From contig CALSPF010000002.1 in the NCBI GenBank assembly GCA_943788165.1, positions 124,001-188,000 on the forward strand: a DNA stretch of 64,000 bases, given 5' to 3'. Positions 1 through 9,967 of the stretch are shown here, piece after piece. The notes below the pieces were generated by a model. That model was not told the origin of the DNA and did not search any database. It saw nothing but the letters and a program-made list of their open reading frames with translations. How positions within the stretch are numbered: position 1 is the first letter of the stretch; each line of letters opens with the position of its first letter. Origin of the DNA: an uncultured Flavobacteriaceae bacterium. GTDB lineage: Bacteria > Bacteroidota > Bacteroidia > Flavobacteriales > Flavobacteriaceae. The translations under genes and the position numbers were made by a program.

Positions 1-1
1 T

Positions 2-3000
2 TATCTTGATGCCGCTAATAACGGTTCATATGCTGGTTCTGGGAATAATTGGTATGACTTATCTGGATATGACAATCATGGAGTCCTTGATGGCGCAACC
101 TATAGTTCTAATGGTGGGGGGAGTATCAGTTTTGATGGCACAAATGACAGAGTCACCATACCCGATGATAATTCTCTTGATTTTACAAGTGAGATTACAA
201 TATCCTATCTACTAGAAAAAACTGGGACCCTTATAAATTCGCCTTACATAGTAAAAGGTGGAAGCAGTCGTAATTTTTCAACTTGGATTGGACAAGATGG
301 TGGTATTGACATTGACAATGAACCTGGAGGAAATGAATTCAGACCATTATACATCGATACGAGTACAGGTGGTGAGGAATGGATACAGATTACATTAACG
401 ATTGAAAATAATACAATTAAAACCTATGTAAATGGAACTTTAAAAAATTCTCGTTCTGGATCATTGGGTAGTGTCAATAATTTAAGTTTGATTATTGGTT
501 ATTTAGAGGCATGGAACTTTTACGGAAAAGGGAAAATAAAAAACCTACTGTTATACAATCAAGCTTTAACAGACAGTCAAATTTTTCAGAACGCCCTTGC
601 AACCACAAAAGCACCTCAAATTTTAGTGACGAATATAGCTGCAGACAATAGCACCGCATCCCTCACTTTTGATCAGATAACTTTTAATACAGACGCAGGG
701 AGTGGGTCTTTACAAGCATCTGATTTCACCCTATCCCTTTCTGGAGGAAATGCCACTTTGTCTTCTGCAACACCGTCCAGCATAAACATCAATGGAAATA
801 TAATTGAACTGGGGCTTTCTCTTTATGGAGTAGTAAATGGGAATGAGGTTTTAACAATTTCTCCAATCACTCATGCTGTTTTTAACACAAACGGATTCGC
901 TGCTTTTACCATACAAAACAGCAACACCGTGAATTTGAGTTTCACTAATAGTGCCCCAACTGATATCATCCTATCTGCTAACGCTGTTGATGAAAATCTT
1001 GCTTCAGGAACTGTTGTTGGGGGATTAACCACTACAGATGTCGATAGTGGAGATACATTTACCTACACCCTAGTTGGTGGTGGGAGCGATAATGCTAATT
1101 TCTCCATTAGTGGTGCTAACTTAGTCACCGCTGCTGAGCTAGATTTTGAAACCAAAAGCAGTTACAGCGTCGTTATTCAAACATCCGATGGAACGGATTC
1201 GTATCAAGAAGCTTTTACCATTAGTGTTAACGATCTAAATGAAGCGCCTACAGACATCGGATTTGCTGGTACTTCAAGCCTTGAATATCTTGTTGTTGGA
1301 GGAGGAGGTGCCGGTGGAAAAGGTAATTCAAATGAAGGTGGCGGTGGCGGTGGTGCTGGTGGTTACTTAACGGGAACCATTACATCAATCTTTGGAGAAA
1401 CATTCGACGTTACAGTAGGAGCTGGTGGAACAGGAGTTAATTCTACAAGTAGTCCAGGAGGCAATGGAGGAAATAGTTCTCTAGCAGGTCAAAATATTGC
1501 TACTGTCACTGCTCTTGGCGGTGGCGGTGGTGGAGCTTGTGGTTCCGTAGCAGGTTCTAATGGGGCTTCTGGAGGGGGAGGTTCAGGATGTGGTACAGAT
1601 AGACCTGGAGGTTCAGGAACTACAGGACAAGGAAATAATGGAGGAACAGGACGATGGATAGGTCACTCACCCGGAAATGGTAATGGTGGCGGTGGCGGTG
1701 GTTCATCGTCTGCCGGAACTAACGGCGCTATTAGAAATGCCGGTACCATTGATGGAGGAGGCGCGGGTACCTCAAACGACATAAGTGGCTCAACTACAAT
1801 TTATACTGCTGGAGGAAATGGAGGACCTGGAAGAGCATATGGAAATTATAATCCACCTAATCAAACAGGGAACTCAGGTAACGGTGGAATTGGTGGAACA
1901 AACTATCCTGGAGGAAATGGTGCAAGTGGAATAGTCGTCATAAGATATGGTGGAAACCAAATAGCTACCGGTGGTACTGTTATCCAAAATGGCGGATACA
2001 CCATTCACTCTTTTACCCAGGTTGAAAATTCATCAATTGTATTTCAAAGCGGATCCGCATCTTCTTCCTCCTCTTCAGTCGATGAGGGTGTAAGCATAGG
2101 CACATTGGTGGGTAGTTTGCTTGCGACAGATGAAGACGCTTCCACAAACACATTCACACTAGTTAGTGGAGATGGAGACACGCATAATGAATTATTTAGT
2201 ATATCCAATTCTAACCTTTTGGTAAACGGTTTGATTGACTATGAGCAAACACAGGTGCTGGATATTCGAGTTCAAGTTACAGATGGACAGTTTACTTATG
2301 ACAAAGTACTGACCATTAACGTTAACGATGTAAACGATACGCCTACCGATATTACCTTATCTGCTAACGCTGTTGATGAAAACCTTGCTTCAGGAACTGT
2401 TGTTGGGGGATTAAGCACTACAGATGTCGATAGTGGAGATACATTTACCTACACCCTAGTGGGTGGTGGGAGCGATAATGATCGTTTCTCTATTAGTGGC
2501 GCTAACTTAGTCACTGCTGCGGTACTTGATTTTGAAACCAAAAGCAGTTATAGTGTCGTTATTCAAACGTCCGATGGGTCAGCAACCTATTCTGAAACAT
2601 TTACCATTACAGTTGATAATGTAAACGAAGCGCCAACTGATATCAGTTTTGGTGAAGAAAGCTTTTCGAACAATGGACTTATTTTACATTTAGACAGTGG
2701 GAATTCATCCTCTTATCCGGGCTCAGGGAATACATGGTATGATTTAAGTGAAAATAATTACAACGCAGTTTTAATGAATTCACCTTCCTTTTCAAGTTCT
2801 AGTGGGGGACTCATTGGTCTTAACGGTTCAAGCCAATGGATACAACTTAATTCATTCGCAGGGGTACTAACAAACAATAGTGCTTATACCATAAGCATAT
2901 GGTTTAAGTCAACCGAAACAAACCCTTCTGGAGGTATTCATAACAATGCCATTTTTTCTATGCATAACACCAATGGGGACAATCGATATAGAATTGGTGC

Positions 3001-6000
3001 TGCACCGGATGCCAACAGAGGCTTGTATTACAATTTTAGTACCGGCTCGTCTGAAGGGCGTGTTAGTCAGATAAACTTACACGATAACCAATGGCATAAT
3101 ATAACCATTACTAAAAACACTGGCGTAGAAGCTCAATTTTATATCGATGATGTTCTTAGAGCGTCTAACGGTTCCATTACTAATGGAGTAGACTTTAACA
3201 GTGTTGGTCAAGTATCAATTGGGCAGGAATATGATGGCGGGAATATCACCGATCACTTTCAAGGAAATATTCCCATAGTGATGATTTATAATAGAGCCCT
3301 AGATCAAATCGACAGAACATCGCTGTATGACCACTATAAGAATAGATACATTGATGGTAACCTTGACTCAAGTACAACAAGGATAGATGAAGAAGTTAGT
3401 ATAGGATCAGTTGCAGCATCGTTATATGCGACGGACTCTGACACGAGCAGTTTTACTTTCAGTTTAGTTAATGGAAATGGGACAAACGATGCTGACAATT
3501 CCTTATTTACAATTTCTGGAAATCAACTAGTGGTTAATGGTAATATTGACTTTGAACAAAATCCAAGTTTAGAAATAAACATAGAAGTAAGTGATGGATC
3601 ATTAACTTATGTTAAAGCGATGACCATTAACGTTAACGATGTTAACGAAGCGCCTACCGATATTAGTTTATCTGCTAACGCTGTAGACGAAAATATTACT
3701 ATTGGGACTACTGTAGGTGGATTAACCACTACAGATGTCGATAGTGGAGATACTCATACCTATACCCTTGTTGGTGGTGGGAGCGATAATGATCGTTTCT
3801 CCATTAGTGGTGCTAACTTAGTCACCGCTGCTGAGCTAGATTTTGAGGCTAAAAGCAGTTATAGTCTCGTTATTCAAACATCCGATGGGTCAGCAACCTA
3901 TTCTAAAACGTTTACCATTACAGTTGATAATGTAAACGAAGCGCCGACAAATATAAGTTTTAATGATGAAGTTGTGCAAAATGGGCTTTTAATGTATCTA
4001 GACGCAACAAACGAAAACTCCCGAGGCACAAATCAATGGAGTGATTTATCTGGAAATGGCAATCATGCGACAATTAATGGTGCTACTTTGGTTGATTCTT
4101 CTTACTATTTGTTAGATGGAAACGACTGGTTTAGTTGGTCCAGCGATGTTCTTACAACTGATAGCCCTTACACAATGCAAGGATGGATAAAAACCACAAA
4201 TATAAACTGGAATGGATCAAATCTATTTTATAATACCTGGAGGTCAGATAAAGGAATATGGTGGCATTTTAATACAAATGGTACCCTAAGTTGGAGACAT
4301 TATGGTAATGGCGGAAATGGCGGTGATTTATCAGGGCTAGATATTATTCAAGGTCAGTGGCAAATGGTAACAATTACTTATGATGGATCAAATTTAAAAT
4401 TATACATAGACAAAACTTATAAAAACAGTACTAATGCAGGGTCATATTATGCTGGCCCACAGAATGGAAATTCAGGTGCATCAATGGGGAAATTACATTC
4501 TCGAACAAGTGACAATAGGTATTTTTATAATGGTCAAATTAAAAATAAATTGATTTATAATAGAGCTCTTTCTCAAAGTGAAATAGAGCATAATTATAGT
4601 AATTTAAATTCTAACAGCACAACTACATCAGACACAAATATAGACGAGGCAACAGCAATAGGAACAGTTGCAGCTTTATTAGAAGGTGAAGACGCTGATT
4701 CATCTAGCTTCACATTTGCTTTGGTAAACGGAAATGGAACTAACGATGCAGATAATTCCTTATTTACACTTTCTGGAAATCAACTAGTGGTTAATGGTAA
4801 TATTGACTTTGAACAAAATCCAAGTTTAGAAATCAACATAGAAGTAAGTGATGGAGCATTAACTTATGTTAAAGCGATGATCATTAACGTTAACGATCTA
4901 AATGAAGCGCCTACAGAAATAAATCTTGAGGCTAATGCGACAGTAACAACTTCCGATCTAATCTTGCACTTAGATGCTTCCAATACAACTTCCTATGGAG
5001 GAAGTGGAAATACCTGGTATGACTTAAGTGGCAATGGAAACCATGCGACACTGAGTGGACCAACATATAATACCGAAGGATATTTTGAGTTTGATGGCAA
5101 TGATGTTATTCAAAGTATAAATGCAAGCAGCTACTCAAATCTAACCATAGAAATCTGGATGTATGATAACATCAGCAGTGGGCAGCGCGATATACTGACC
5201 TACAATGGAAATGCAGGGAGTTATACTTTTTCAGGTCTAAATAACTTTAGAACAGACGGGAATGGGCTTGGAGCAGCTCAATTCTACCCTTCACTAATTT
5301 CTAATCAATGGGTAAGATTTGCCTATGTGAAAAATGAAAAGGTATTCATCAACAATACAAAATCACTCAAACAAAATGGAAATGACAATCCATACGGCAG
5401 TCTTTCTTTTGGTAATGCTCGCTCTGATGTTCGCAATAAGTTTAGAGGGAAAATTTCCAGGATTTTGGTCTATCAAACTTCCTTAACTGATGATGAACTG
5501 GATGAAAACTACGCTGCCTTTGAAAACCAATACAATGGTGGAAGTTCTTCCTCTTCTTCAAATGGAGGTGATACGGTAGAAGAAAACGCATCTATTGGGA
5601 CTCTGATTTCTGAATTAACTGTTTCTGATGAAGATACTAACAATACCCATGTCTTTAGTTTGGTTGATGGTGCCGGAGACATTGGCCGAAACAATGCCAG
5701 TGTAACGGTTTCTGGCACTCAGTTACTGGTCAATGGAACTATTGATTATGAATCTACCCCCTATTTGTTGGTCAACATTCAGGTAACAGATGGAAGTAAT
5801 TCGCTGACCTCCTCTTTCACCATAAACGTTGTTGATCAAAACGATACTGCACCAACAGCTATTGGCTTATCTACAACTACGTTTGCAGAAGATATTGCCA
5901 GTGGATCGGTCGTTGCAACACTCTCTGCCACAGATATAGATACAGCCAGTCTGAATAGCTTTAGCTACAGTCTGGTGAGTGGTGATGGAATCAATGATGC

Positions 6001-8959
6001 CTCTAATAGTAAATTCATAATTAGTGGAAACACCCTTGTGATCAGTGGAACATTTGATTATGAAACAGCAGCAAGTCATGCTATTTATCTACAAGTCAAC
6101 GATGGGGCAAATACCTTTAACCAAGCATTTACTTTAAGTATAACCGATCAAAATGATGCGCCTACCGATATCTTACTTAGTCAAACGGCAATAAATGAAA
6201 ATACACCCATAGGATCTTTGGTCGCAAATTTATCTGTATTAGATCAGGATGTGCTCAATAACCATGTATTTACACTTTACAATAGTGGAGATACACAAGA
6301 TGATGACAATGGTAGTTTTACAATAAGTGGAACATCACTTCTAACCAATGTTGATTTCGATTATGAAACACAAACGAGCCATAATATCTATGTAAGGGTA
6401 AACGATGGTCTAAGCAACTATTTTGAGGCCTTTACCATTTATATTACTGATCTAAATGAAGTTCCTACAAATATTAGTCTCTCATCAGGAAGCAGTGTTA
6501 CGTTTAGCAATGTGACATCTATTAATGACAATGAAGCCTTGAATGCCATCATAGGCACCCTACAAACCACCGATGAAGACCAAAACGACACCTATACTTA
6601 TGCATTGGTCAATGGAAACGGGACAAACGATAGCGATAATACATTATTTACACTAAATGGAAATCAACTTATCCTTAATACAAACCTTGATTATAAACTG
6701 CAAACCTCAGTAAATATCAACATGCAGGTTTCTGATGGAACTAACTTTTTTATCAAAAGTTTTAGCTTTATGATTGTTGACAAAACCGGCCCACGATTGA
6801 GTGCCTTAAGCATAGCCGATGACAATGGAACCATTACACTTCAATTTGATGAAGCTGCTTTCAATACTCCCTCAGCGATTGGAAGTTTAACCGCTTTAGA
6901 TTTCGCCATAAGTATTACGGGTGGAACAGCCTCTTTAACCTCCAATATACCCAATAGCGTCACTTTTGACGGCACACAATACATCTTAGGGCTAACCATA
7001 CAAGGAGCTACTACTGGAGATGAAACCGTTTTGGTTAGTGTTGCTCCAAACGCTGTTTTCGATGCCTTAGGCAACGCAGCAAGCGGGTTACAAAATAATA
7101 CAATCACCTTACATGGAGATGCCGACAGTGATGGAGTACTTGATTCAATCGATATCTGTCCAGACACACCCGTGGGAGAAACAGCTGATGTAAATGGTTG
7201 TGCTGAAAGTCAAAAAGATCCAGATAATGATGGCGTTTCTGGAAGTAGTGACAACTGCCCCAACACCTACAATCCGAGTCAAACCGATAACGATAACGAT
7301 GGAATTGGAGATCCGTGTGACCCAGACGATGATAACGATGGAGTAGTAGACACCGTTGACAATTGTCAATTTGTGGCCAATCCAAACCAAGAAGATGTCG
7401 ATACCGATGGGATAGGTGACGTATGTGATCTTGATAATGATAATGACGGAATCGAAGATACCGTTGAAATTGCTCTTGGATTAGATCCGCTTGATCCCGA
7501 CAACGATGATGACGGAATTAATGATGCCGACGAAATTGCTTTAGGACTAGATCCGCTAAGCAGTGATTCTGACAATGATGGCATTGATGATGCGCAAGAT
7601 GCTTTCCCACTTGATGTAACAGAATGGATCGATACCGATAATGATGATATTGGAAACAACACCGATACAGATGATGATGGAGATGGTTACCTTGACACCT
7701 CAGAAATTGAATGTCAAGCAGATCCGCTTGACGCAAATAGTTTACCCGATGATTTTGATCTAGACTTTAATCCTGACTGCTTGGATGAGGATGATGACAA
7801 TGATGGCGTTTTAGATACCGATGACGAGTTCCCTTACAACCAAGAGGAATGGATTGACAATGATGGCGATGGGCTGGGTGACAATGCTGATTTTGACGAC
7901 GATAATGATACTTTCTCGGATGATGAAGATGCTTTCCCGCTTGATGCAACAGAATGGATCGATACCGATAATGATAGCATTGGAAACAACACCGATACCG
8001 ATGATGATGGGGATGGTTATCCAGATACCGTTGAAGTTGAATGTCTGGCAGATCCGCTTGACGCAAATAGTTTACCCGACGATTTTGACTTAGACTTTAT
8101 TCCCGACTGCTTGGATGAGGATGATGATAACGATGGTTTCTTAGATACCGAAGATGATTTTCCTTTTGATCCAAAAGAATGGTTTGACTCAGATGGAGAC
8201 GGACTAGGAAACAATATTGACCCTGACGACGATAATGATACATTCTTAGACGAAGAAGATGCCTTCCCTTTTGATGCATTTGAATGGTTAGATACCGACC
8301 GTGACGGTTTAGGCAACAATGCCGATACAGATGATGATAATGATGGTTACCTTGATCTTGATGAGATTGAATGTGGATCAAATCCGCTCTCAAGAAGATC
8401 TAGACCAAGTGATTTTGATGGAGATTATATTCCTGATTGTACAGATGAAGATGACGATAATGATGGCGTGTTAGACGCAATAGATGCCTTTCCGCTTAAT
8501 CCATATGAATCGGTTGATACAGATGGAGATAGTTTTGGAGACAACGCTGACTGGGATTCAGATAATGATGGCGTTCCGGACTCAATGGATGCCTTCCCAA
8601 ATGATCCTAACGAATCTAAGGACACCGATGGAGATGGAATTGGAGACAATACTGATTTAGATAAAAACAATGACGGATATCCTGAGGGACAAATATTTGT
8701 GTCATCTGTATTAACACCAAAGTCGACAGGAGCTGAATCAATGTGGAAAGTCATCAATATAGACGAATACAATTATTCTGTTATAAAGATTTTTAGTCCA
8801 GATGGAAGCATGGTGTTCAAAGTAGTTAATTATAAAAACGATTGGAGAGGAACTCATTATGATACTGGTGAAGCCTTGCCAACAGGACCATACCTCTATC
8901 AAATTTATCTCGGAAAAGATCAAGATCCAATTTCGGGTTGGTTGTATATCTTTAATTAA
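2..8959 (+). CDS. Giant secreted/surface adhesin, 5'-truncated by window: LamG/ConA-like domains, Gly-rich domain, cadherin repeats, TSP3 Ca-binding repeats, C-terminal T9SS type B-like sorting domain
   Basis: Frame 2 is open from base 2 through the listed ORF (the listed start at 464 is an internal TTG). Repeated APTDIxLSANAVDEN...TTDVDSGDTFTYTLVGGGSDN...FETKSSYSVVIQTSDG; LamG-like YLDAxNxxSYxGSGNxWYDLSGxxNH; DxDxDGxxDxxD runs; C-term FSPDGSMVFKVVNYKNDWRGTHYDTGEALPTGPYLYQI. Confidence 0.93.
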   Translation, partial: YLDAANNGSYAGSGNNWYDLSGYDNHGVLDGATYSSNGGGSISFDGTNDRVTIPDDNSLDFTSEITISYLLEKTGTLINSPYIVKGGSSRNFSTWIGQDGGIDIDNEPGGNEFRPLYIDTSTGGEEWIQITLTIENNTIKTYVNGTLKNSRSGSLGSVNNLSLIIGYLEAWNFYGKGKIKNLLLYNQALTDSQIFQNALATTKAPQILVTNIAADNSTASLTFDQITFNTDAGSGSLQASDFTLSLSGGNATLSSATPSSININGNIIELGLSLYGVVNGNEVLTISPITHAVFNTNGFAAFTIQNSNTVNLSFTNSAPTDIILSANAVDENLASGTVVGGLTTTDVDSGDTFTYTLVGGGSDNANFSISGANLVTAAELDFETKSSYSVVIQTSDGTDSYQEAFTISVNDLNEAPTDIGFAGTSSLEYLVVGGGGAGGKGNSNEGGGGGGAGGYLTGTITSIFGETFDVTVGAGGTGVNSTSSPGGNGGNSSLAGQNIATVTALGGGGGGACGSVAGSNGASGGGGSGCGTDRPGGSGTTGQGNNGGTGRWIGHSPGNGNGGGGGGSSSAGTNGAIRNAGTIDGGGAGTSNDISGSTTIYTAGGNGGPGRAYGNYNPPNQTGNSGNGGIGGTNYPGGNGASGIVVIRYGGNQIATGGTVIQNGGYTIHSFTQVENSSIVFQSGSASSSSSSVDEGVSIGTLVGSLLATDEDASTNTFTLVSGDGDTHNELFSISNSNLLVNGLIDYEQTQVLDIRVQVTDGQFTYDKVLTINVNDVNDTPTDITLSANAVDENLASGTVVGGLSTTDVDSGDTFTYTLVGGGSDNDRFSISGANLVTAAVLDFETKSSYSVVIQTSDGSATYSETFTITVDNVNEAPTDISFGEESFSNNGLILHLDSGNSSSYPGSGNTWYDLSENNYNAVLMNSPSFSSSSGGLIGLNGSSQWIQLNSFAGVLTNNSAYTISIWFKSTETNPSGGIHNNAIFSMHNTNGDNRYRIGAAPDANRGLYYNFSTGSSEGRVSQINLHDNQWHNITITKNTGVEAQFYIDDVLRASNGSITNGVDFNSVGQVSIGQEYDGGNITDHFQGNIPIVMIYNRALDQIDRTSLYDHYKNRYIDGNLDSSTTRIDEEVSIGSVAASLYATDSDTSSFTFSLVNGNGTNDADNSLFTISGNQLVVNGNIDFEQNPSLEINIEVSDGSLTYVKAMTINVNDVNEAPTDISLSANAVDENITIGTTVGGLTTTDVDSGDTHTYTLVGGGSDNDRFSISGANLVTAAELDFEAKSSYSLVIQTSDGSATYSKTFTITVDNVNEAPTNISFNDEVVQNGLLMYLDATNENSRGTNQWSDLSGNGNHATINGATLVDSSYYLLDGNDWFSWSSDVLTTDSPYTMQGWIKTTNINWNGSNLFYNTWRSDKGIWWHFNTNGTLSWRHYGNGGNGGDLSGLDIIQGQWQMVTITYDGSNLKLYIDKTYKNSTNAGSYYAGPQNGNSGASMGKLHSRTSDNRYFYNGQIKNKLIYNRALSQSEIEHNYSNLNSNSTTTSDTNIDEATAIGTVAALLEGEDADSSSFTFALVNGNGTNDADNSLFTLSGNQLVVNGNIDFEQNPSLEINIEVSDGALTYVKAMIINVNDLNEAPTEINLEANATVTTSDLILHLDASNTTSYGGSGNTWYDLSGNGNHATLSGPTYNTEGYFEFDGNDVIQSINASSYSNLTIEIWMYDNISSGQRDILTYNGNAGSYTFSGLNNFRTDGNGLGAAQFYPSLISNQWVRFAYVKNEKVFINNTKSLKQNGNDNPYGSLSFGNARSDVRNKFRGKISRILVYQTSLTDDELDENYAAFENQYNGGSSSSSSNGGDTVEENASIGTLISELTVSDEDTNNTHVFSLVDGAGDIGRNNASVTVSGTQLLVNGTIDYESTPYLLVNIQVTDGSNSLTSSFTINVVDQNDTAPTAIGLSTTTFAEDIASGSVVATLSATDIDTASLNSFSYSLVSGDGINDASNSKFIISGNTLVISGTFDYETAASHAIYLQVNDGANTFNQAFTLSITDQNDAPTDILLSQTAINENTPIGSLVANLSVLDQDVLNNHVFTLYNSGDTQDDDNGSFTISGTSLLTNVDFDYETQTSHNIYVRVNDGLSNYFEAFTIYITDLNEVPTNISLSSGSSVTFSNVTSINDNEALNAIIGTLQTTDEDQNDTYTYALVNGNGTNDSDNTLFTLNGNQLILNTNLDYKLQTSVNINMQVSDGTNFFIKSFSFMIVDKTGPRLSALSIADDNGTITLQFDEAAFNTPSAIGSLTALDFAISITGGTASLTSNIPNSVTFDGTQYILGLTIQGATTGDETVLVSVAPNAVFDALGNAASGLQNNTITLHGDADSDGVLDSIDICPDTPVGETADVNGCAESQKDPDNDGVSGSSDNCPNTYNPSQTDNDNDGIGDPCDPDDDNDGVVDTVDNCQFVANPNQEDVDTDGIGDVCDLDNDNDGIEDTVEIALGLDPLDPDNDDDGINDADEIALGLDPLSSDSDNDGIDDAQDAFPLDVTEWIDTDNDDIGNNTDTDDDGDGYLDTSEIECQADPLDANSLPDDFDLDFNPDCLDEDDDNDGVLDTDDEFPYNQEEWIDNDGDGLGDNADFDDDNDTFSDDEDAFPLDATEWIDTDNDSIGNNTDTDDDGDGYPDTVEVECLADPLDANSLPDDFDLDFIPDCLDEDDDNDGFLDTEDDFPFDPKEWFDSDGDGLGNNIDPDDDNDTFLDEEDAFPFDAFEWLDTDRDGLGNNADTDDDNDGYLDLDEIECGSNPLSRRSRPSDFDGDYIPDCTDEDDDNDGVLDAIDAFPLNPYESVDTDGDSFGDNADWDSDNDGVPDSMDAFPNDPNESKDTDGDGIGDNTDLDKNNDGYPEGQIFVSSVLTPKSTGAESMWKVINIDEYNYSVIKIFSPDGSMVFKVVNYKNDWRGTHYDTGEALPTGPYLYQIYLGKDQDPISGWLYIFN

Positions 8960-9065
8960 AAGGCAATTAGTATGAAAAAAATAATCTTCAATTACCTTTT
9001 TTACCGCAGAAGCTGTTTGGGTTGATGTTTTTGGGTATATTTGAGTGTCTAGATACAAGGTGATA

Positions 9066-9100
9066 AAAAACCCCTCACTAGTGTGAAGGGCTTTGTTTTA
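9066..9100. terminator. Rho-independent terminator-like hairpin between convergent genes
   Basis: aaaaaacccctcactagtgtgaagggctttgtttt: CCCCTCAC/GTGAAGGG stem with A/T tracts, between the adhesin stop and the 3' end of the minus-strand lipoprotein. Confidence 0.6.
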
Positions 9101-9136
9101 GTGTTATAAGTTTATAATACATTTTAAAAGATAATA

Positions 9137-9640
9137 TTATTCAGCAGCTTCTTCAACTACTTCTATTTCTTTAAGAGAGTTCATTAAACCACCTGCATCC
9201 ATATAGTCGCCTCCACTGATTACTTTACCATCTTTAAAGTCCCATGTATGGTATGAAACAATTTCCCAGCTTTTCCCTGAAGTAGAATGAACTCCACTCC
9301 ATTTACCATATGTACGAACACTTCCATCGGATAACCCCGTTTCAGCTAACACACCAGGCAACCAGTTCACGGGAGTGTAAACTACATCTTCCATTGCATC
9401 TTGCCAGCTTTTTAAATAGTCGCTAACAGCTTCTTTACCAACTGGTTCAGAACCATGAAATGCAGTTTGCCATTGAACATCTTCATGGAACATTGCAAGT
9501 TGAGCTTCAATATCAGCTTCTGAACCTTGCAGTTCAAGAATTTTTTTTGCAGTTTCAAGATTTACTGTATACTCAGGGTGTATTCCAGGAGAACAGGCCA
9601 TAAGGAGGGCTAATAGGGTAATGCTTAGTATTTTTTTCAT
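9137..9640 (-). CDS. NTF2-like/SnoaL-like (DUF4440-type) lipoprotein
   Basis: Lipobox MKKILSITLLALLMAC; FHEDVQWQTAFHGSEPVGKEAVSDYLKSW...KDGKVISGGDYMDAGGLM typical of SnoaL-like folds. Confidence 0.75.
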   Translation of the reverse strand: MKKILSITLLALLMACSPGIHPEYTVNLETAKKILELQGSEADIEAQLAMFHEDVQWQTAFHGSEPVGKEAVSDYLKSWQDAMEDVVYTPVNWLPGVLAETGLSDGSVRTYGKWSGVHSTSGKSWEIVSYHTWDFKDGKVISGGDYMDAGGLMNSLKEIEVVEEAAE

Positions 9641-9887
9641 TTTAATTGATTTATCGTTAATAATTATCTAATATAAACAAATCCCAGAACTTACTCTATA
9701 AACAAAGGCAAGTCTTCACTTTGAATTTAAATAAGGAGGTGAAAAACATAAAGTCTGTAAAAACAGATCCAGAATGGAATAATTTTATAGCCCAAAACCC
9801 AGATTTAAGACTAAAAAAAATATCTAAAAAAGTTCGATTCGTGTTTGCTCCTAAAATATCAAATCTGACAAAACCTGACGCTAAAAA

Positions 9888-9925
9888 AAATGCTCTCAGA
9901 AACAAATTTGTTTCTGAGAGCATTT
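9888..9925 (-). terminator. Perfect 38-bp palindrome; probable terminator of the downstream-reading TonB receptor gene
   Basis: AAATGCTCTCAGAAACAAATTTGTTTCTGAGAGCATTT is a perfect inverted repeat about 40 bp past the stop at 9968. Confidence 0.75.
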
Positions 9926-9967
9926 GAATTTAGAAAATTTTAAATATATTCTGTAATAAGCTCAATG

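Noticed and set aside
464-464. Start of the giant adhesin at 464
   Set aside because: The frame is open to the window edge and the LamG-like domain begins before 464; 464 is an internal TTG.
7104-8772. Many minus-strand ORFs opposite the TSP3 repeats (e.g. 7366-7662, 8017-8319, 8425-8772)
   Set aside because: Antisense artefacts of the Asp-rich GAT/GAC repeat; low-complexity Ser/His-rich translations.
9721-9927. 68-aa plus-strand ORF
   Set aside because: TTG start, intergenic, and its 3' third is the perfect palindrome acting as terminator; no recognisable domain.
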